A program made the position numbers and the translations under genes. A stretch of DNA of 14,469 nucleotides, from assembly GCA_947176355.1 (NCBI GenBank), contig CAMWQY010000029.1, forward strand, positions 1 to 14,469, given 5' to 3'. The stretch comes from an uncultured Porphyromonadaceae bacterium. Lineage in GTDB: Bacteria; Bacteroidota; Bacteroidia; Bacteroidales; Muribaculaceae. The first letter of the stretch is position 1. Each line of letters begins with the position of its first letter. The notes under the pieces were generated by a model. That model was not told where the DNA came from. It searched no databases and was given only the letters and a program-made list of their open reading frames with translations. Positions 7,669 to 14,469 of the stretch are shown piece by piece.

Positions 7669-8186
7669 CTCACGTTGATTTTAGATCTCACGACGCGCAT
7701 TTCCGAACTGAAACTTGGAAATGAGCGTTTGAGTTCATCAAGTGCCTTCTGTGCCTCCTCCTCATTGCGGAAGTTGCCTATTCTTGTATACCAGTTTGGG
7801 GCACTTGAAAAGGTGTATACTTGACCCCTATATTTAGGAAAACGAGCCACAATGGCATTGCCTCGAGCTTTAGCTCTTGCTTCCAGTGTGCTTTGATTGC
7901 GCCCGTCGCTGAAGACTTGGATCCTATAGCCGTTTCTGGTGGCATTCGGATCCCTTGATTCCTTTTTCCTTACGGAGACTTCGGGGTCAGTCAATATCTT
8001 GTTGAGAAGATCTTCATCTATCTCAATTGTGACGTTGCCATTTGACTCAGCCTGTATTCGCTCCACTATATTTTCATATTCCGGTCCGTCTGCAAACACA
8101 GGGAATGCACATCCCGGCAATATTATTGCCGAGATGAGCATCTTCCTAAAATTTTTATTTAGGTATGTTCTGATTCTGTCAGTCAT
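7665..8186 (-). CDS. Exported SPOR-domain protein
   Basis: A 173-residue protein from the ATG at 8186. Residues 1-15 are basic (KNFRK), followed by a hydrophobic stretch, MLISAIILPGCAFPVFA (16-32). This reads as a signal peptide with a likely cleavage after VFA. LPGC resembles a lipobox but has Pro where a small residue is usual, so lipoprotein status is doubtful. The C-terminal half (about 86-170: GYRIQVFSDG..., NWYTRIGNFRNEEEAQKALDELKRSFP) is a SPOR domain, a fold that binds peptidoglycan glycan strands stripped of stem peptides, often at division sites. The frame extends to a TTG at 8234 that overlaps the tpiA stop (TTGA), but the added residues would sit before the signal peptide and be encoded across the palindrome, so the ATG is preferred. 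It is encoded between two cytoplasmic enzymes, with folE overlapping by 4 bases. Its partner and exact role are unknown. Confidence 0.85.
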   Translation of the reverse strand: MTDRIRTYLNKNFRKMLISAIILPGCAFPVFADGPEYENIVERIQAESNGNVTIEIDEDLLNKILTDPEVSVRKKESRDPNATRNGYRIQVFSDGRNQSTLEARAKARGNAIVARFPKYRGQVYTFSSAPNWYTRIGNFRNEEEAQKALDELKRSFPSFSSEMRVVRSKINVR

Positions 8187-8198
8187 CAGTAAGGTCTT

Positions 8199-8224
8199 TT
8201 GATTCCAAAAATTTTTGGAATCAA
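8199..8224. repeat. 26-base perfect palindrome in the tpiA-SPOR gap
   Basis: The half-site TTGATTCCAAAAA is followed directly by its exact reverse complement, giving 26 bases with no mismatch and no spacer. It lies in the 44-base gap between the tpiA stop and the preferred SPOR start. In the transcript it would form a stem of about 10 bp around an AAAUUU loop. The bases after it on the minus strand are AAAAGACC, not a T-tract, so it is not a standard intrinsic terminator. Confidence 0.9.
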
Positions 8225-8230
8225 TCCAAA

Positions 8231-8986
8231 TCAATCAAATGCTTCTACAATGCCCATGAAGGAATCAGCCTTCAGTGCTGCTCCACCGATCAAGCCACCG
8301 TCAACGTCTGGCTTAGCGAAGAGTTCCTTTGCATTAGAAGGCTTGCAGCTGCCACCGTAAAGAATAGAAGTGTTGTCAGCAAGTTCCTTGCCATATTTAG
8401 CGGCTATCACGCCACGGATGTGAGCGTGCATGTCCTGAGCCTGGTCTGCTGTAGCAGTCTTGCCGGTGCCAATAGCCCATACTGGTTCGTATGCGATGAC
8501 AATTTTTGCAAAGTCTTCGGGTGAAAGGCTGAAGAGTGCTTCTACTTGTCCGGCTACCACGTCGTTGTATGTGCCGTCTTCACGCTGCTCGAGCACTTCA
8601 CCTACGCAGAAGATAGGAGTAAGTCCATTAGCAAGAGCAAGTTTTGTCTTTGCAAGGAGCTGTTCATTGGTTTCACCGAAATACTGGCGACGTTCGCTGT
8701 GGCCAAGGATCACATGAGTAGCTCCTGTGCTCTTTACCATTGGTGCGCTGACTTCTCCGGTATAAGCACCGCTTTCATGCTCTGAGCAGTTTTCTGCGCC
8801 AAGACCAAGAATGTCAGCATCAATTACTCCGTGTACGGAAGTAAGGTGTGTGAAAGGTACGCAGATCACTACGTCGCAGTTTGCTTTCTTTGCTTTAAGA
8901 GCGCTGTTGACAGCATCAGCCAGTTCTACACCCTCATCAAGAGTGGTATTCATTTTCCAGTTGCCGGCTACAATATTCTTTCTCAT
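8231..8986 (-). CDS. tpiA: Triosephosphate isomerase
   Basis: Interconverts dihydroxyacetone phosphate and glyceraldehyde 3-phosphate in glycolysis and gluconeogenesis; acts in the cytoplasm as a dimer. The 251 residues match the usual size. All catalytic residues are visible: K11 in GNWKMN, H96 in LGHSERR, and E167 in [14 protein letters not shown], whose second half is the flexible loop closing over the substrate. The phosphate-binding motifs YGGSCKPSN (210-218) and GLIGGAALK (231-239) are also present. The gene appears richer in G and C at third codon positions than the accessory genes at the left, which suits a highly expressed housekeeping gene. It is first in the tpiA-SPOR-folE operon and is preceded by a clear promoter and a structured leader of roughly 90 bases. 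Confidence 0.98.
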   Translation of the reverse strand: MRKNIVAGNWKMNTTLDEGVELADAVNSALKAKKANCDVVICVPFTHLTSVHGVIDADILGLGAENCSEHESGAYTGEVSAPMVKSTGATHVILGHSERRQYFGETNEQLLAKTKLALANGLTPIFCVGEVLEQREDGTYNDVVAGQVEALFSLSPEDFAKIVIAYEPVWAIGTGKTATADQAQDMHAHIRGVIAAKYGKELADNTSILYGGSCKPSNAKELFAKPDVDGGLIGGAALKADSFMGIVEAFD

Positions 8987-9001
8987 TTTTATAATATTTT
9001 A

Positions 9002-9026
9002 TTAAGTTTAGCTTAGCTACACTTAA
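9002..9026 (-). promoter_or_regulatory. tpiA leader hairpin 2 (proximal to the start codon)
   Basis: On the minus strand TTAAGTGTAGC - TAA - GCTAAACTTAA folds into an 11-bp stem with one internal mismatch and a 3-base loop. It ends 15 bases before the tpiA ATG, with only AT-rich sequence between. It could modulate ribosome access or mRNA stability. There is no U-tract of terminator type. Confidence 0.6.
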
Positions 9027-9043
9027 GGGTTATAAATATTAGT

Positions 9044-9070
9044 GGTTATAGGGGTAAGCTCCTATAATCC
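9044..9070 (-). promoter_or_regulatory. tpiA leader hairpin 1 (5' end of the transcript)
   Basis: On the minus strand GGATTATAGG and CCTATAACC pair into 9 bp with a single bulged A around an 8-base loop. With the promoter placed at 9082-9113, this hairpin would begin within a few bases of the mRNA 5' end, a position where stems can protect transcripts from decay. Confidence 0.5.
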
Positions 9071-9081
9071 TATTCAATGCG

Positions 9082-9113
9082 CAAAATTAACAATTTCCCT
9101 CCATATCCCCAAA
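9082..9113 (-). promoter_or_regulatory. Promoter of the tpiA operon (Bacteroidota type)
   Basis: Read on the minus strand: TTTG (9113-9110), a 20-base spacer, then TAATTTTG (9089-9082). Both elements match the known Bacteroidota -33 TTTG and -7 TAnnTTTG consensus exactly, at a normal spacing. Transcription should start near 9075, leaving a leader of about 90 bases. Confidence 0.65.
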
Positions 9114-9133
9114 TAATTCGTCTTAAAAAGAGT

Positions 9134-10009
9134 TTATATACCGCATTCTTTATATATTTTCCTCACTTCTTCATCTGTGAGTGTATCATAGTCTTTCTTT
9201 AGCGGGGCTATAAGCACTCCTGTCATGTCGATGCATCCGGGAGAAATAAGACGTTGCCCTTCTTCCGAGCCATAGCAAGATGGACGGTGCTTGCTTCTTG
9301 GCACTGCACATATTCTCAAGAGTCCGTCGTCATCTATCCATACAAAAGCATTAAGGAGCCCTTCAGAAATAAACTCTGCCCCAATTGTTTCCTCGATTTT
9401 AGCAAGTTCTGACATGCCATCCAAATTGGGAGTGATTATGATACTTTTGAATCCAAATGGCATATCAAGTCCCAGACTTTTGTCAGTGGCAACTCTTCCT
9501 GCCTCAAGTTTATGTATTTTTTCAATTAGCTTCATCAATGGCAGTTCATGAGTCTTGACAGCTTGGCAATGCAGATGATCCGGGCAAGAAGCCCCGGCTC
9601 GTTTTCCATTAAAAAAGACTGTATGTCCAGGCAACTTTTCAGCCATTTTCACCATATCGAGAGGAAATCCTTCCTGTGGCTGATGCTCCTTGCTGACTAT
9701 AGTGAAATGAGTCGGGAAGATAGGATAGGGGTTGAGCAGAAGTTCCCAGCCCTCGGCAATTTCCACCCCTATTTGCTGTGGAGGTCTGTTTTTGCCACAT
9801 AAGAAGCAGGGGCGCTCAGCCAATGTCTTTGCATCAGTCTTGGCTGCTGTGGAGACAATTCGCGCTGGATTGTGCTGTATCCCAACAGTTAAATCACCCA
9901 ACTGCAAGCTTCTTCTTTCAGTCCGCCCCAATGCCTGATAATTTTCCCTTGCCAACGGCCATTCTGCCAATTGCCCATCTATAAATTCTATCATAAGCAA
10001 TACTTTCAT
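9134..10009 (-). CDS. DUF4922 protein, GalT/nucleotide-sugar phosphorylase-like
   Basis: A 291-residue protein from the ATG at 10009 (MKVLLMIEF). Family landmarks are RPCFLCGKNRPPQQ (67-78, a C-x-x-C likely to hold zinc as in GalT), NPYPIFPTHFTIVS (93-106), FFNGKRAGASCPDHLHCQA (132-150) with the H-x-H-x-Q triad-like active site (H145, H147, Q149), and SPGCIDMTGVL (256-266). These fit the Bacteroidota family DUF4922, whose fold resembles galactose-1-phosphate uridylyltransferase and GDP-hexose phosphorylases. The central His would attack the alpha-phosphate of a nucleotide sugar; the substrate is unknown. The frame stays open to another ATG at 10081, inside the glycosyltransferase gene, and M6 at 9994 is also possible. 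I prefer 10009 because it clears that gene's stop by 16 bases and the N-terminus looks family-like from there. It is probably co-transcribed with the glycosyltransferase. Confidence 0.85.
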   Translation of the reverse strand: MKVLLMIEFIDGQLAEWPLARENYQALGRTERRSLQLGDLTVGIQHNPARIVSTAAKTDAKTLAERPCFLCGKNRPPQQIGVEIAEGWELLLNPYPIFPTHFTIVSKEHQPQEGFPLDMVKMAEKLPGHTVFFNGKRAGASCPDHLHCQAVKTHELPLMKLIEKIHKLEAGRVATDKSLGLDMPFGFKSIIITPNLDGMSELAKIEETIGAEFISEGLLNAFVWIDDDGLLRICAVPRSKHRPSCYGSEEGQRLISPGCIDMTGVLIAPLKKDYDTLTDEEVRKIYKECGI

Positions 10010-10025
10010 TTTAGGGTTCTTTCCC

Positions 10026-11360
10026 TTAAAACGGAAGTTCCGGTTCCTCCATATTTTCATGAATTCGGGCAAGAAGCTCAATCGTGCGGATAAAATCCTT
10101 ATATGTATTATTCTCGTTTGTCTTTTCTATTGAAAGAGCAGCGTCGCTGTTTCCCCCCCATCTTCTGCAATTATAGATTGATTCGTAGATTCTTCCCACT
10201 TTCCATGTCCTTGAAATGCGTAATGCCATGGCATAATCTTCTCCGTATGACACATTGGGGAATAAAATCTCTCTTGCTATAGGGGTGTAGAATGCACGCG
10301 GAGCACCGAATCCATTTATTCGTAGGGCGTTGTTAGCTCCGTTTTCTGCAGTCCATTCATTATGAGATATAAGTCCCGGGGGAATGGGGTTTAAGTCAAA
10401 GTCTGTAAGGGTGTAACTTCCCACTACCATTCCGCAATTTTCCTCATAAAATTTATCTACGATCTTCTGAAGCGTGTCAGTGCCGGAATAGACATCATCT
10501 GAGTCAAGTTGCACGGCAAAGCGTCCACACTTTTCCGATTCTATAGCCTTGTTCCAGCATCCTCCTATTCCCAGACCCTCATCTTCTTCTGTCAGAATGA
10601 CGTGAAGGCGTGGATCGGGAACCGAAAGGAGGGCTTGACGTGTACCGTCTGTGCTTCCATTGTCTACAACAATCACATTAAATGGGAAATCAGTAAGTTG
10701 GGAAAGGGCAGAGCCCACTGCGTCCATGATGGTAGATACTCGGTTTCTTACCGGGATCACTACACTTGCTTCCACAGCAAAATATTTGGATCCCACTTCT
10801 GCAGTCAGAGGCTCATGTACAAGAGCATTGATTTCACGAAGATGAGCTCGGAAAACCATCTCCATTGCCTTCTGATATTCGGAATTACGCGGATTTACAT
10901 AATCATGTTGTTGCTCACCGCTCTTGCGGTAGTCGGTCTTAGTCTGCTCATAGAGGTATTCATTGATGCAGAGAGCGCCACGCCCGGTCAGTAACCTCAA
11001 TCTTAATGCATACCACCCTCCATCGGGCAAATCGTCGTATTCCTTTTCAAAATCTTCTGAAGCATTTAGTGTGTCAGCTGCATTGAGAAGCACAACCGAA
11101 CCAAAGTCAAAATCATCTCGCATAGAACCGAGCTGATAGTCGATAGTCGGATGATTGCTGACAGTTCCGTCATCAGCTACTTCACGATACCAAGCATAAC
11201 TGAGAGGCACATCACACACCTCGGCAAGTTCACGCATCCTCCTTTCCGAATTAGGATACATTTTGACTTCCTTATTGCCCAACTTAACGAAGATAAACTG
11301 GTCAAGACCATTGCGGAATATCTCTTCTCGAAGTTGGCTTATATTTTCAAACTTAATCAT
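10026..11360 (-). CDS. Family 2 glycosyltransferase with an extra N-terminal half-domain
   Basis: A 444-residue GT2 enzyme without membrane segments. The GT-A domain spans about 197-405: SVVIPVRNR (199-207), [10 protein letters not shown] (231-240, nucleotide binding), QLDSDD (284-289, the D-x-D type metal site), [10 protein letters not shown] (372-381, the catalytic ED region) and [11 protein letters not shown] (396-406). The first 195 residues are unusual. [13 protein letters not shown] (75-87), then [24 protein letters not shown] (136-159) and [13 protein letters not shown] (168-180) resemble the acceptor-side half of another GT2 domain that lacks its own nucleotide-binding motifs. Sugar donor and acceptor cannot be read from the sequence. 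The DUF4922 gene follows at once on the same strand, suggesting a shared nucleotide-sugar pathway. The 152-base gap upstream, towards the amidase gene, carries a tandem repeat and only weak promoter-like sequence. Confidence 0.9.
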   Translation of the reverse strand: MIKFENISQLREEIFRNGLDQFIFVKLGNKEVKMYPNSERRMRELAEVCDVPLSYAWYREVADDGTVSNHPTIDYQLGSMRDDFDFGSVVLLNAADTLNASEDFEKEYDDLPDGGWYALRLRLLTGRGALCINEYLYEQTKTDYRKSGEQQHDYVNPRNSEYQKAMEMVFRAHLREINALVHEPLTAEVGSKYFAVEASVVIPVRNRVSTIMDAVGSALSQLTDFPFNVIVVDNGSTDGTRQALLSVPDPRLHVILTEEDEGLGIGGCWNKAIESEKCGRFAVQLDSDDVYSGTDTLQKIVDKFYEENCGMVVGSYTLTDFDLNPIPPGLISHNEWTAENGANNALRINGFGAPRAFYTPIAREILFPNVSYGEDYAMALRISRTWKVGRIYESIYNCRRWGGNSDAALSIEKTNENNTYKDFIRTIELLARIHENMEEPELPF

Positions 11361-11467
11361 AATCTTTTAACTATCGCGGTCATTTAATTAAACTTTTACT
11401 TAAGTATTTAGTTAAATTAAATGTATAATTTCATACAAATATTTTCGACTGAATTTCAGAGACTAAA

Positions 11468-11495
11468 AATTATGCATTATGAATTATGCATTATG
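11468..11495. repeat. 14-base tandem repeat downstream of the amidase gene
   Basis: AATTATGCATTATG occurs twice in perfect tandem, followed by a partial third copy (AATTA). It lies between the amidase stop and the glycosyltransferase start. The region is very AT-rich, and simple AATTATG/CATAATT repeats of this kind are common between genes in Bacteroidota. No transcript terminator is clear in this gap. Confidence 0.8.
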
Positions 11496-11512
11496 AATTA
11501 CCTATTATGAGT

Positions 11513-14469
11513 TTATTTCTCAATCCAATCGAGAAGCTCTTTCATTAGCGCATTTCTCTGCTCAGGATCGGTTAGTGACTCAAATGGGACGCTCATCACA
11601 GCACGTCGTGATTTCCCATCTCTTATCAGAAGACCGGCTGCTGCATCAGTATCGCTGAAGCGGAGGAAGGTCGCTGACTCATCGGCTTTTGGTGTGGCAA
11701 TGATTGCATCCGGTTTCTCCACTATATAGTAGTCTTCATTAAGAGTATTTGAGTATGAATAGCGTCTGCTTCCAAGAGTTGATTTTAGTGGATTTGCCAT
11801 TCCGTCAAGTTTTCCCCCATTTGTCAGAGGTATAGAGTCAGGAATTGTGATGCACATCACTTCCTCTCCCCATCGGATTGCATCAGCGTCATTGCGTCTA
11901 TCAGAAAGATCGCTTGCTACATACTGTCCACTGACTATTAGATCACCCCCCTTGTCAAGGAAACCGGTAAGTGCATTGCGAAGCTTTTTGGGGAAGGTCA
12001 AAAATTCAACTCCGTTATTTCCTCTTCCCATTGTGGTAGCTTTTTGCTTGCCGAGTATCAGATCAATAGTCTTGAAGTCGGAAAGATTGATACTCCCTTG
12101 CTCTACTGCGCCTATGCTGGTGCTGACAAATCCTCTTCCGGCATTTGCTATTGCTTCTCCATGGATAGCTGGATAGTCGAATGTGTTGCCTGCTATCACA
12201 GTGGCTACGTACTTGTCGCTGCTTTTGCCGAAACCATCTCCTGCACTTCTATTGAATTCAGTTTGATATCCGGTGAAGGATACGTCCTTGATATATGGCA
12301 CACCAAAGTCATTGGCTGTGTCAAATCCGGCATAATTCACACTGTCGTTGACCAGAGCTGGTGCACTTACACGAGTAAAGCCATTGATGATCAGAAGAGG
12401 ATGTGGGTCATTGTTCTCATGGCGAAAAGCCAATATCTCTGAAGGGAACGATCTTCCTCCTTCATTGAAAGCAATGATCTTGAATGAGTGAATTTCATCA
12501 TCGTCAGCCTGAACTTCAAAATGAGGCTTGGAAGTCTCTCCGATTTTATGGAAGCTCATGTCTTCTCCACTTCTTTCCATCACAATATAGCCTGTAGGCA
12601 TTGCTGTCGGTTCCAATTCATCTGGAGTCGGTTGCCAAGATAGTCTGTAAGTGGTCTTCCCTGTCTTTTGAATAGCGAAATTTTTAACAGGTAAAGGTTG
12701 AATCACTACTTTACGATCCTTTCTCTCTCCAATGAATCGAGCAAGTGCCTTATAGATAGCTCGACCCACTGTAAAACGGAAACGAGGGTCATTGCCATAC
12801 TGCATATCAGCATAATTCTGATGACTGAGGAGCTCTATAAGAGTAGTCGGAACCTCCGGTACTCTCGCTTCAACGTATGATTTATCCCACATCGGGCGGC
12901 GTGTCCATTCCGGTTCATACTTGGCTCTAATATCCCCGGTGATCTGCCGCATAAGCATATCTGTCATGGTACGTGAATTTTTGCGAGGAGTCCCGTCTGC
13001 ATAATTTACGTTCCCATTTGTAAAATATATTCCAAGAGTGCCAATGAATGAGTCATCGGCACGTTTTCCGGCATCACTGTGCAGAGCCATGGTTGCATCT
13101 ATAGGAATTCCGAGTCCCTTCTCTTTAGGAAGAACTCTGGAACCTCCGGCTAAGTAATTGACCCAAAGACCTCGGCTTGTATAGTCGTCTTTATAATCAT
13201 CAGTGCCCGCGAATGGGGCATAGATAGAATCAGGCATACCGGCCCACTGAAGCCAATAGCGGGCGCCTTCAAGCCAACGGGGCAAACCCGATGTCTTGAA
13301 GACGGGCTCTTTATCCATTGCCTTCTGTATTTCCTCTTTCCTGAATGGATTATCGGTAGCTATAGGTTGGCTGGAGGATTGTGCAATTTCTGCCACCACG
13401 TCGTCAACTGATATCGAATCCGTATCAAATGATTGAATTACGTTGTTCCAAAGCACATCGCTGCGTTTGGGCGACCTGGCAATGTTACCCATACCGCCTC
13501 CAATTTTCACTGCATCTGCCGTCACTACTGTCTCGCCCCCTTTTTCCGTACGGCTGGTAAGCACTACTGTCGGATTTTCCTCATCATAACCCTCTGCAAA
13601 GGGATATGTGCCGAGGTAGATCCAGGTGCCTCCACCCATCTTCTGATTGACGAGAATGTCTTCCGAGCCTCCGTCATAGTTGATGGTGTAGCGAGCGTCT
13701 TCTGCAGAATTAGGCAAAGATTTATAGCTGACGTAGACTGCATATTCCCTTGATTCCGGGAATTCTGCAATCCATGAGGCAGTGGATGGACTGCCACTTT
13801 TAGTCGTTTTCACCATACGGTAAGTACCGTTTTCAAATGGATTTTCGGTATCTCTAAAGTCCGGAAGGTCGTATATAAAACCTTCCCCTTCTCCGGTCTG
13901 CCATTTTTGATGGCCATTGGTCTCAAAATATGTATTTTGTGAATATAAGACTCCTCCTTCTTCCGGTTGGTCATTGTCTACGATGACTTCAATCGGATTT
14001 ATGTCCCTTTCCCGGGGAAGCATTACGTATGCTCCTGCGTTTTCAAGCATGGGAACAGCGTATGGAAGAATATATCCTAATGTATACGTGTCTTCCACCG
14101 CCTGGAAAAGAAACGGACGTTGCCAATACCAATTGTCGTTTGCCGGCTTATAATATCTTCCATGGCTGTGCCACATTGCAATATTGTCGCCCAACATACC
14201 TTTGGTGATTTCAGACAATGGTTCTGCAGTCCTTACGAAAGGGATGTTAGTCCTGAATTCCTTAGGTAGTTTATCAATTGTATTGATATAATATGAGAGA
14301 AGTTTCCCATTTACAGTAAGGTCTATCGAATAATCCGACAGTGAATCAGGCATAGCTTCCTTGGCTTGTCCTTGAAGTTGCTCGATATATTCCTTATTGA
14401 TAGGAAGATATGTGAAGTTCTCGTTAAGCCTGAAGATAGCTTTGCGATTGATTGTATCAGTTTTAACAG
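11513..14469 (-). CDS. N-acetylmuramoyl-L-alanine amidase with an inserted Golvesin/Xly domain (N-terminus outside the window)
   Basis: The frame runs off the right edge: an ATG at 14353 is internal, because 38 further codons upstream are open, so at least 984 residues are encoded and any signal peptide is not seen. Counting from the 14353 Met, the Amidase_3 zinc ligands look complete but widely split: H64 (WHSHGRYY), E87 (QAVEDTY), then H425 (TMALHSDAG) and the catalytic-type E507 (VPTTLIELLSH). Between them, residues about 128-290 form a Golvesin C-terminal/Xly carbohydrate-binding-like domain (YAVYVSYKSLP, GGGTWIYLGTYPF, VVTADAVKIGGG). A fibronectin type III-like domain follows (about 555-645), then a flavodoxin/glutamine-amidotransferase-like domain (about 715-946: SDKYVATVIAG, FKTIDLILGKQ, LDKGGDLIVSGQY). 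Such proteins are often labelled xanthan lyase by homology. Cleaving the MurNAc-L-Ala bond of peptidoglycan is the more likely job. It is probably exported, but this cannot be confirmed here. Confidence 0.85.
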   Translation of the reverse strand, partial: VKTDTINRKAIFRLNENFTYLPINKEYIEQLQGQAKEAMPDSLSDYSIDLTVNGKLLSYYINTIDKLPKEFRTNIPFVRTAEPLSEITKGMLGDNIAMWHSHGRYYKPANDNWYWQRPFLFQAVEDTYTLGYILPYAVPMLENAGAYVMLPRERDINPIEVIVDNDQPEEGGVLYSQNTYFETNGHQKWQTGEGEGFIYDLPDFRDTENPFENGTYRMVKTTKSGSPSTASWIAEFPESREYAVYVSYKSLPNSAEDARYTINYDGGSEDILVNQKMGGGTWIYLGTYPFAEGYDEENPTVVLTSRTEKGGETVVTADAVKIGGGMGNIARSPKRSDVLWNNVIQSFDTDSISVDDVVAEIAQSSSQPIATDNPFRKEEIQKAMDKEPVFKTSGLPRWLEGARYWLQWAGMPDSIYAPFAGTDDYKDDYTSRGLWVNYLAGGSRVLPKEKGLGIPIDATMALHSDAGKRADDSFIGTLGIYFTNGNVNYADGTPRKNSRTMTDMLMRQITGDIRAKYEPEWTRRPMWDKSYVEARVPEVPTTLIELLSHQNYADMQYGNDPRFRFTVGRAIYKALARFIGERKDRKVVIQPLPVKNFAIQKTGKTTYRLSWQPTPDELEPTAMPTGYIVMERSGEDMSFHKIGETSKPHFEVQADDDEIHSFKIIAFNEGGRSFPSEILAFRHENNDPHPLLIINGFTRVSAPALVNDSVNYAGFDTANDFGVPYIKDVSFTGYQTEFNRSAGDGFGKSSDKYVATVIAGNTFDYPAIHGEAIANAGRGFVSTSIGAVEQGSINLSDFKTIDLILGKQKATTMGRGNNGVEFLTFPKKLRNALTGFLDKGGDLIVSGQYVASDLSDRRNDADAIRWGEEVMCITIPDSIPLTNGGKLDGMANPLKSTLGSRRYSYSNTLNEDYYIVEKPDAIIATPKADESATFLRFSDTDAAAGLLIRDGKSRRAVMSVPFESLTDPEQRNALMKELLDWIEK

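Noticed and set aside
8187..8234. TTG start of the SPOR gene overlapping the tpiA stop
   Set aside because: It would put a signal peptide some 30 residues into the protein and encode residues across the perfect palindrome; the ATG at 8186 is a normal start.
8460..8785. Plus-strand open frames inside tpiA, and similar ones inside metH, DUF4922 and the amidase gene
   Set aside because: They lie opposite strongly conserved coding sequence, have no recognisable protein motifs and are explained as shadows of the real reading frames.
10010..10081. Upstream ATG start for the DUF4922 protein, overlapping the glycosyltransferase gene
   Set aside because: The added residues (rich in Arg, Asn and Phe) do not look like the family N-terminus, and a 56-base overlap is less likely than the start just after the stop. 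It cannot be fully excluded.

Overview
The window looks like a chromosomal segment from a Bacteroidales bacterium (phylum Bacteroidota). The evidence is a DUF4922 protein, a Golvesin/Xly-type amidase, a tpiA-SPOR-folE gene order, AT-rich start regions without clear Shine-Dalgarno sequences, and a promoter matching the Bacteroidota TTTG / TAnnTTTG pattern. A gut genus such as one of the Muribaculaceae fits, but the sequence alone does not prove the family.

Layout. (1) Positions 1-2054 look accessory. The 3' end of an unrecognised plus-strand gene runs in from the left edge. It converges on a minus-strand pair: an ABC/AAA_21-like ATPase and, overlapping it by 4 bases (ATGA), a small protein with a TOPRIM-like pattern of acidic residues. 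The pair has the layout of an ATPase plus nuclease-effector defence module (compare PARIS and AbiL/RloAB), but it fits none of the named systems exactly. It is the best candidate here for something undescribed. (2) A divergent intergenic region of about 300 bases holds a 14-base tandem duplication, a GC-rich hairpin and a possible promoter. (3) metF and metH (2355-7022, plus strand) form the methyl branch of one-carbon metabolism: methylene-THF to methyl-THF to methionine, using cobalamin. (4) Converging on metH is a minus-strand operon, tpiA - SPOR protein - folE (8986 down to 7087). It has a clear promoter, a leader with two hairpins, and a 26-base perfect palindrome between tpiA and the SPOR gene. 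(5) A second minus-strand group is a family 2 glycosyltransferase followed closely by a DUF4922 protein related to nucleotide-sugar phosphorylases and GalT. (6) Upstream of that is a large exported-type N-acetylmuramoyl-L-alanine amidase whose 5' end lies beyond the right edge.

How the genes work together. metF, metH and folE all concern folate: FolE makes the pterin precursor, while MetF and MetH use the reduced folate. tpiA is glycolytic, and its operon partner is an envelope SPOR protein. The right-hand third (amidase, glycosyltransferase, DUF4922) points to peptidoglycan or surface-glycan work. Except for the partial genes at both edges, no coding region is visibly frameshifted, and the catalytic residues of the known enzymes are intact.
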